Assembly (NCBI GenBank): GCA_947568835.1 | Contig: OX387605.1 | Location: forward strand, 1,364,001-1,428,000 | Direction: 5' to 3' | Source: Protonemura montana | Taxonomy: Eukaryota; Arthropoda; Insecta; Plecoptera; Nemouridae | DNA length: 64,000 bases | Part shown: piece after piece, positions 58,374 through 64,000 of the stretch | How the letters are laid out: each line of letters begins with the position of its first letter | Position numbering within the stretch: position 1 is the first letter of the stretch | Notes under the pieces: model-generated | Databases searched by the model: none | The model's input: the letters and a program-made list of their open reading frames with translations, nothing else | What the model was told of the DNA's origin: nothing | Program-made: the position numbers and the translations under genes

Positions 58374-60433
58374 TCACGTGTTTCCTCTAAAAGCATAACG
58401 AGTTGTTTTCGAGATCTGTTGGTTAACTTCGTCGTCCCCAATGACTTGGTCGTCGTCCTCCTCGGTTACCTCTGTGGTCTGCTTCTCTTCGCGCACCTTC
58501 GACTGGTACTGATTTCCAAACAAATAGCTTTTCTCGGAAACCTTGGAGTTGGTTTTGTTCCCGATGAAGGTGGTAGTGTAATATTTGGAGGTGATTTTTC
58601 CTGTCATGGGTCCATCATTAGCGACCAATCGCTCGAGCGCTCGTCCAACAATCTTCTTTATGACGAACAGCCGTGAAAATGTCCCTGGAACAAATGGAAT
58701 CAAACTAACTAATCAAACTGGCGTCTCTCTAGTTACAAGATGTTCTAGCTCAGAGCTGGAACCTGGCGCCGCGTGCCAGGGAACGCTGCTGTTTGCTCCT
58801 GTTGCTCCTGTTGCTCCTGTTGCTCCTGTTCGCTCCTGTCTGCTCCTGTCTGCTCCTGTCTGCTCCTGTTTGATTCCTATGTTCAGTGGTTAATTTGTTA
58901 TGAAAAAGGTTGGTACGCTCTCAATTAAATTCAGGTAAATTCACTGTGTGTTTGTGTAAGTATCGAGTGTGTTTTCTTTGAGAGGTGGGGGGGGGGGGGG
59001 GGGGGGGGGAGCGTTGCCCGATAAAGTGTAGCGTTGCCTGAGCTTAGCTAAGCTTAGCCTCGCTATCGCTCTGCATTGTCATAATTATGAGCTAGTGTAT
59101 TTGGCATTTATTTTTCAAAATTATAAAATTCTGTGAATATACCTACGTTTTGTTGAATGCCATTTCCAAAAACAATTTTCACAAACACATAAAAATAAAA
59201 CGTGTTTCTTGAATTTAATTGAAATGCCGAGTAGACCAAACTTTTCCTGGAATGAGTGATCGACGTACACTAGTGCAAGAAAAGGTGCGTGAGCGTACGC
59301 CCAAAATAACCACTGCCTATGTTACTATAACTTGCACAATCCCTGCTTGTGTATTGCTATGTCAATCTTTGTTCAGGGATTGACGACAGAGCCCATCGTG
59401 GGTGGGTGGTCGTTGAACTCCTTGCCGATCCTGCACCTTCACTTTTACCAGAATAAACCGGGATACTCTCACCACTGACAGGCATTACACGAGAAGATCC
59501 CTGCATATGTAGGGGCAAAAAGCTAAAACAAACTATACCTACCTACGGGCATTACAAGTATGATAAGCTACTTAACTTTCAATGCTAAGCTCAATGAATT
59601 TTCATTTAATAGACAATAGAGAAATCTTTTTAAATTTGAAACTATTTTTTTTTGTGAGAAAATAATGAACACGTATTTTTTTATTTTCTTCTAAATACAA
59701 TTTTGAATAAATTATACCTGTTTAAAATGTTTGCGTTTGAATCTCGTACGAAAACGAGGGTCGCCATTTTTTTATGACATGAAGTGAAATCTGACGTCAG
59801 TATGACGTCAAAAAACAGAAGCGAACGCAAAGGAAACAACAAAATGACGTCAGAACTACCTGTAGTTAATCACGGCCCGTTTTAATCCCGCCACGAGAAT
59901 TCATATTTTAGCCATTCTTAAAACAAATATAAATAGAAAAGTTATGATCGGATTATAAAAAGAAAAAATACGTCAGATTTTATTTTAAACGCGTATTTGA
60001 ACACAATGATAAAAATTAAATAATAATCTTAAAAATATTTCCCTATAACATTGGTTCTAAGCTGCACCTGTTTGAAAACTAGACTTTAAAAGCCATCCTT
60101 CTAGGAACCAATGAATTTCAATTTTTTATTATTATGAACACTATAACTGTGTCAAAAATCTAAAAAAGACCCGTTTGGGCATCGAATTTTGAGACGGTTA
60201 TAGTGTTGATAATAATAAAATGCCCCGCGCATTGCAAGCGTTTGCAATTTAAATAAAGATTTCATCGAAAACAATGAATATTGTTCATACTGAATAAATG
60301 AACTTATTAATATTATTATTATAAATATGTTATCGTATAAGAGATCGTATTTACCATCAGCTGGATCTGGCAACGTGGCGAAGAGCACCGTAAGGGCGAA
60401 GGTCAGAGAAAGTGCAAAGTATTGAGTCTTCAT
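58374..60433 (-). CDS. Small secreted protein, possible antimicrobial-peptide precursor, 2 exons
   Basis: Exons 60433-60355 and 58684-58374 join in phase 1 to 129 codons plus stop. Exon 1 encodes a signal peptide (MKTQYFALSLTFALTVLFA) ending near LPDPADG. Next comes a cationic amphipathic segment, FSRLFVIKKIVGRALERL, then a mixed region with one N-glycosylation site (NKT), and an anionic stretch EEDDDQVIGDDE. There are no cysteines. Signal, cationic helix and anionic extension is the layout of several linear antimicrobial-peptide precursors (for example tunicate styelins and clavanins); I see no sequence identity to a named one, so the role is inferred. A TATA-like ATAAAAG (minus strand, about 60570) lies 135 bases before the ATG. 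The 1.67-kb intron holds a 23-nt G run and a SINE fragment. Confidence 0.72.
58793..58870 (+). repeat. GCTCCTGTT microsatellite
   Basis: Nine- to ten-base units (GCTCCTGTT, GCTCCTGTCT) just upstream of exon 2 of the minus-strand secreted protein gene. Confidence 0.85.
58987..59009 (+). repeat. 23-nt G homopolymer
   Basis: Pure G run in the intron of the small secreted protein gene; read as a C run in the transcript. Confidence 0.9.
60120..60270 (-). mobile_element. tRNA-SINE tail fragments, inverted pair
   Basis: TTATTATTATGAACACTATA is followed by GGGCATCGAATTTTGAGACG and GCGCATTGCAAGCGTTTGCA in the other direction. It lies in the intron of the small secreted protein gene. Confidence 0.8.
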
Positions 60434-60989
60434 GGTACTCGACGGTCAAACGTCTTCTGCTGGACGAATCAAAATGACGACTGCACGTTCATGAATCTGT
60501 GTACAAGTACAGACCTCGGTACAGTCTCGGTACAATTGCACCACCACTTGCCATTGTTTCACCGGCCACTTTTATGTACGCACAACCAAGTTGCGTACAC
60601 GTCCGTCCAACTAGCGGCTATACGTAGGTCACCATAATTAAAATTTCGAAAGGCGGGACAAATTTTAACAAACGAAAATTAGTTAGGCCGGAGGCTCGGG
60701 GGACAGATAGAGCCCCCCAAAAAAGTAAGGGTGTGGATGTGGGAACAGGATTTGAGGGCCATTTTCAGCAAAAGAGATTCATTTCAAGCTGCACTTTGCA
60801 GTTTCACACGGCCATGTCTGATAGCTCACCCACTGGACGCATGCGTTGTGATCAGGAGCGGGTGGACATTGTTTTCACAAAAATTGTTTTGGGAATGGAA
60901 GTTTCTGAGACAAGTGCACGCTTATAGCTCGTCGTTCTCAAGTTCGTGTTTTCATCCCGAGATGGCACCACTAATTCTATGACCCGAGA

Positions 60990-61031
60990 TCTGGACCATA
61001 CGTTGGGACCCCTCCCAACGTATGGTCCAGA
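60990..61031. repeat. Perfect 19-bp inverted repeat with CCCC loop
   Basis: TCTGGACCATACGTTGGGA, CCCC, then the exact reverse complement TCCCAACGTATGGTCCAGA. There are no mismatches. It would form a strong hairpin in DNA or RNA. Confidence 0.9.
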
Positions 61032-61199
61032 CTTTCCCCACTGTTTTTGAACATGAGGGCTAATATCCAGCTAATTTCTACACTCTATCTAGAGTTGTTA
61101 CAGAGGCAGGTGCGACCGTTGCCCCCTAGGTAGCTTAACATCTCAAAACAAACGGCCTAAGAATTGCTCATCCAGGCGAAATGACTACCTGCGCTCGAG

Positions 61200-61312
61200 G
61201 TGGCAAAAACCTGTAATAATATCTGCACATTTTATTAACATTAAAGTCTTGATAAAAATAAATAACCCCGCGTATTGCAAGCGTTTGCAATTTAAATCAG
61301 ATTTCATCTGAT
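61200..61312 (-). mobile_element. tRNA-SINE tail fragment
   Basis: CCGCGTATTGCAAGCGTTTG then CAATTTAAATCAGATTTCAT in reverse orientation. Confidence 0.75.
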
Positions 61313-61343
61313 ATGTGCCCAACTCATGGTAAGAGTAAAATAA

Positions 61344-61776
61344 CCGAACGGTTTGCCGTGTTGGAAACACCGGTCCTCGTTAGATCACCGAAGTTAAGCA
61401 ACACTGCGCTGAGTCAGGTATTGGATGGGTGACCATCATACACATGACCAGTTCTGTTCGGGAGAGAGGTTGGAGGGATGAAAGTTAGTACAGCAACTTC
61501 ACTCGCCTTGCTTATCAACCTCTCGACAGCATGGATTTGTGGAGGAATCCTGTTGTTCGCGTTGTACCGTTCTTCGGAAGGGACGTTAAGCCGGCGGTCC
61601 CCTTGGTCTTCGACAGGAGTAGGCTACGTGCCGGCACCAGGTTTCCCCTCCTCCCTTCTAGGCTAGGTTAGGTGCATCATTATCCACTCATTCACCGACG
61701 CCATAAGACCAGTGCCGCATGGCCAGATGTCAAAACAGTGCGTCGTTAAACACCACGAATAAAATAAAAATAATAT
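61344..61776 (+). mobile_element. Full-length 5S-derived SINE with perfect target duplication
   Basis: 433 bp: 5S-like head (CCGAACGGTTTGCCGTGTTG, ACCGAAGTTAAGCAACAC, TTGGATGGGTGACC), body (GGGACGTTAAGCCGGCGG, GGCTACGTGCCGGCACCAGG) and tail TGCGTCGTTAAACACCACGA plus an AAATA-rich end. A perfect 13-bp duplication AAGAGTAAAATAA flanks it at 61331-61343 and 61777-61789. This copy defines the family boundaries. Confidence 0.96.
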
Positions 61777-61789
61777 AAGAGTAAAATAA

Positions 61790-62285
61790 GGGCTCTGGAA
61801 TAATAGGCATCAAATTGAAAACTGGAACGGACGGTAGAGACACCTAGCGAGCCGCGATGTAACTAGATCCCAGCTGCAGGTTGCAACGAGGTCCACTAGA
61901 GGTCGTGACGATCCGTGAATCGATGAACCCATCAGTGGCGACTGCTGGCCGCGGGTTGGGGCGGGGGTCTCTGTTTTACGACCACCCTATATTAGGGTCC
62001 ACGGCGCTATGATTAATGCACCCCCCCCCCCCCCCTCCTTCCCATGCCAGGAGTCTATCGGCATCCTCCATAAGGTGGCTTGACGTGATGGATACGTCAC
62101 TCAACTGCCCTCAGACCGCGGTCCTGGCAAATGAAATGGTGTTCGAAATGTTCAAAGTGTCCAAGCTGATAAAGTCCTTCTTTGTTGACATCGCCATTAC
62201 CTGGACCCAAAACTAAAACACGGCCATGAGTTAATTTATCATAAGTTATTGTTGAAGGGACCTAGACGGTTGATTCTTTGCCTGC
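61790..62285. other. Intergenic with a 15-nt C run
   Basis: A C homopolymer is at 62021-62035. The frame 62016-62216 starts in it and has no recognisable similarity. Nothing else is seen. Confidence 0.5.
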
Positions 62286-62287
62286 AA

Positions 62288-62782
62288 TGTGGTTGGCTGG
62301 GATTGGGAATGTGGTTGGCTGGGATTGGGAATGTGGTTGACTGGGACTGGGAATGTGGTTGACTGGGACTGGGAATGTGGTTGACTGGGACTGGGAATGT
62401 GGTTGCCTGGGATTGGGAATGTGGTTGGCTGGGATTGGGAATGTGGTTGGCTGGGGATTGGGAATGTGGTTGGCTGGGACTGGGAATGTGGTTGGCCTAG
62501 GATTGGGAATGTGGTTGCCTGGGATTGGGAATGTGGTTGGCTGGGATTGGGAATGTGGTTGGCTGGGGATTGGGAATGTGGTTGGCTGGGACTGGGAATG
62601 TGGTTGGCTGGGATTGGGAATGTGGTTGGCTGGGATTGGGAATGTGGTTGGCTGGGACTGGGAATGTGGTTGGCTGGGACTGGGAATGTGGTTGGCTGGG
62701 ATTGGGAATGTGGTTGGCTGGGATTGGGAATGTGATTGACTGGGGATTGGGAATGTGATTGACTGTGGATTGGGAATGTTTG
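62288..62782 (+). repeat. 22-bp G-rich minisatellite
   Basis: About 22 units of GGGAATGTGGTTGGCTGGGA + TT/CT. With repeated GGG and GG runs on one strand it could form G-quadruplexes. Frames on both strands (NVVGWDWECG; SQPTTFPIPA) are repeat translation. Confidence 0.95.
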
Positions 62783-62799
62783 GTTTGTACAAAGCAAGA

Positions 62800-64000
62800 T
62801 TTGTAATAAACACTTTTTAATCGATGTTAATCAAAATGACACTAAAGATGTAATGTCGTCACATTTAGGAAATATTAAATACGAAACGATTACGAGTTTT
62901 CTTGATGTGAAAATAAGGAGAGTATAGTTGACCATTCTGAGCTCGTTTAAAAACAATGTGCTAATTGCATGTAATCAATCAATTGCTCGGTACGACATGC
63001 ACTAAACAAGATGAAGTACTGAGTTCAGATACATTGTATGTCGGTACATCTGCTGCAAGAGTTGCAACAAACATTACTTGAAGATTCGAGGACATGCAAT
63101 GTCGCTTGAATTAGTTCAAATCAATCAAAACAGCAAAACAATTTGTAAACAAAACGAAGCTAGTAAAATATTCCCTAAATCGTGTGGGGTTTTTTTTATC
63201 GATTAGACCTCAAATATTACACATCTATTATTTACAAAGAGAGAATATTACAGCCAAAGTCCACAGCTTAGAAGATTAGACTTAAAACAGTATTGCCAAC
63301 TTAATTTGGCCCGTGACAGCTGTCAACATCACAGCACAAAATATGAGATAAACGAATCTGCATTTGAAAGAAAATGGTAACAAAACGTGAGCCACGAACG
63401 TTTGGCGATATTTGAGTCGTTAGGCCAGTGAAAATTAGGCGCCGTTAGGCCCGTGCAGGGTGGAAACTGTAACACCCTTCCTTTGAACAGACACCCCGGT
63501 CAGTTCCAACCAAAGCACATGGGGTACGCACAAATACAGAACTAGAATCCTATAAGTAGGTAACGATATTAACCATAAACACCAATGTAAGTCATAGCTT
63601 TCCGAATGATTTAGTGAAATGTGAGTTGACAATGTTCAACCTCAATGAAATGTCGCTTCTGCCTTCAGTGTCTTGAGTAGACTTCCCAATGTTTTACCAC
63701 CGTCCAGTCCCACAGCACCAGAACCTCCAGACAAAGTTCATCCCAAGCTCAGCCTGTACATCCGTTTGATGGTCGGTTTTACATTACATCAAACACTTGC
63801 TGCTCGAGGTTTCTTCGACATATGATGACACGTTTTCGAGGCTACAAAACTGATAAAAAACACCAAAAAACCGAGGAATTCATATCAAAAAGTCTTCGAC
63901 AACGCCTCCAACGCATCGTCCCTCAGTCCAGGCAACCCGCTACGCAACGAAGCCCACTCAACGCCCACGTGCCTCACAGCTGGCTAGTTCTTGTACATAT
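62800..64000. other. Unassigned end of window
   Basis: AT-rich to about 63640, then more balanced. I see no exon with confidence in either strand. Frames are short and unlike known proteins. Confidence 0.45.

Noticed and set aside
62246..62813. 183-residue Ser/Gln/Pro frames resembling silk or mucin
   Set aside because: Two minus-strand and several plus-strand frames are open over the same 22-bp repeat; none has a signal peptide or coding flank.

Overview
The window is nuclear DNA from an animal, almost certainly an invertebrate. Protein-coding genes are broken into short exons with GT-AG introns (one GC-AG), and introns and intergenic DNA are packed with SINEs, palindromic (foldback) DNA elements and minisatellites. 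Four genes are clear orthologues of conserved animal genes, with near-vertebrate lengths and protein identity. A slowly evolving, minisatellite-rich invertebrate such as a lancelet would fit, but I cannot name the species from sequence alone.

Layout: (1) 1732-7862 (+) WDR37, a seven-bladed WD40 protein, eight coding exons, 491 codons. (2) 16725-11990 (-) Rab8-type small GTPase, five exons, 209 codons, tail-to-tail with WDR37. (3) 24075-17684 (-) CWF19L1, seven exons, 516 codons. (4) 24420-51378 (+) RIC3, the nicotinic-receptor chaperone, about 13 coding exons over 27 kb, head-to-head with CWF19L1 across a 344-bp divergent promoter. (5) 54711-55805 (+) a single-exon, secreted, very acidic 364-residue protein of no family I recognise. 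(6) 60433-58374 (-) a two-exon, 129-residue secreted protein whose plan (signal peptide, cationic amphipathic helix, anionic tail) resembles antimicrobial-peptide precursors.

Most of the rest is repeat. A 47-bp satellite forms three arrays, the largest about 9.35 kb (some 199 copies) inside the last RIC3 intron; its unit is the terminal 45 bp of a ~425-bp palindromic element present in several other copies here. A 5S-rRNA-derived SINE has its head multiplied into 91-bp arrays, a tRNA-derived SINE has its head multiplied into 52-bp arrays, and a TCATCA microsatellite grows out of the SINE tail. Several minisatellites run directly into 3' splice sites of RIC3 and WDR37, so that the last repeat unit supplies the functional acceptor.

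The four conserved genes do not form one pathway. WDR37 partners with PACS proteins, Rab8 directs exocytic and ciliary traffic, CWF19L1 is related to spliceosome recycling factors, and RIC3 assists receptor assembly in the ER. The most striking themes are transposon ends acting as seeds of satellites, and satellites merging with splice sites.
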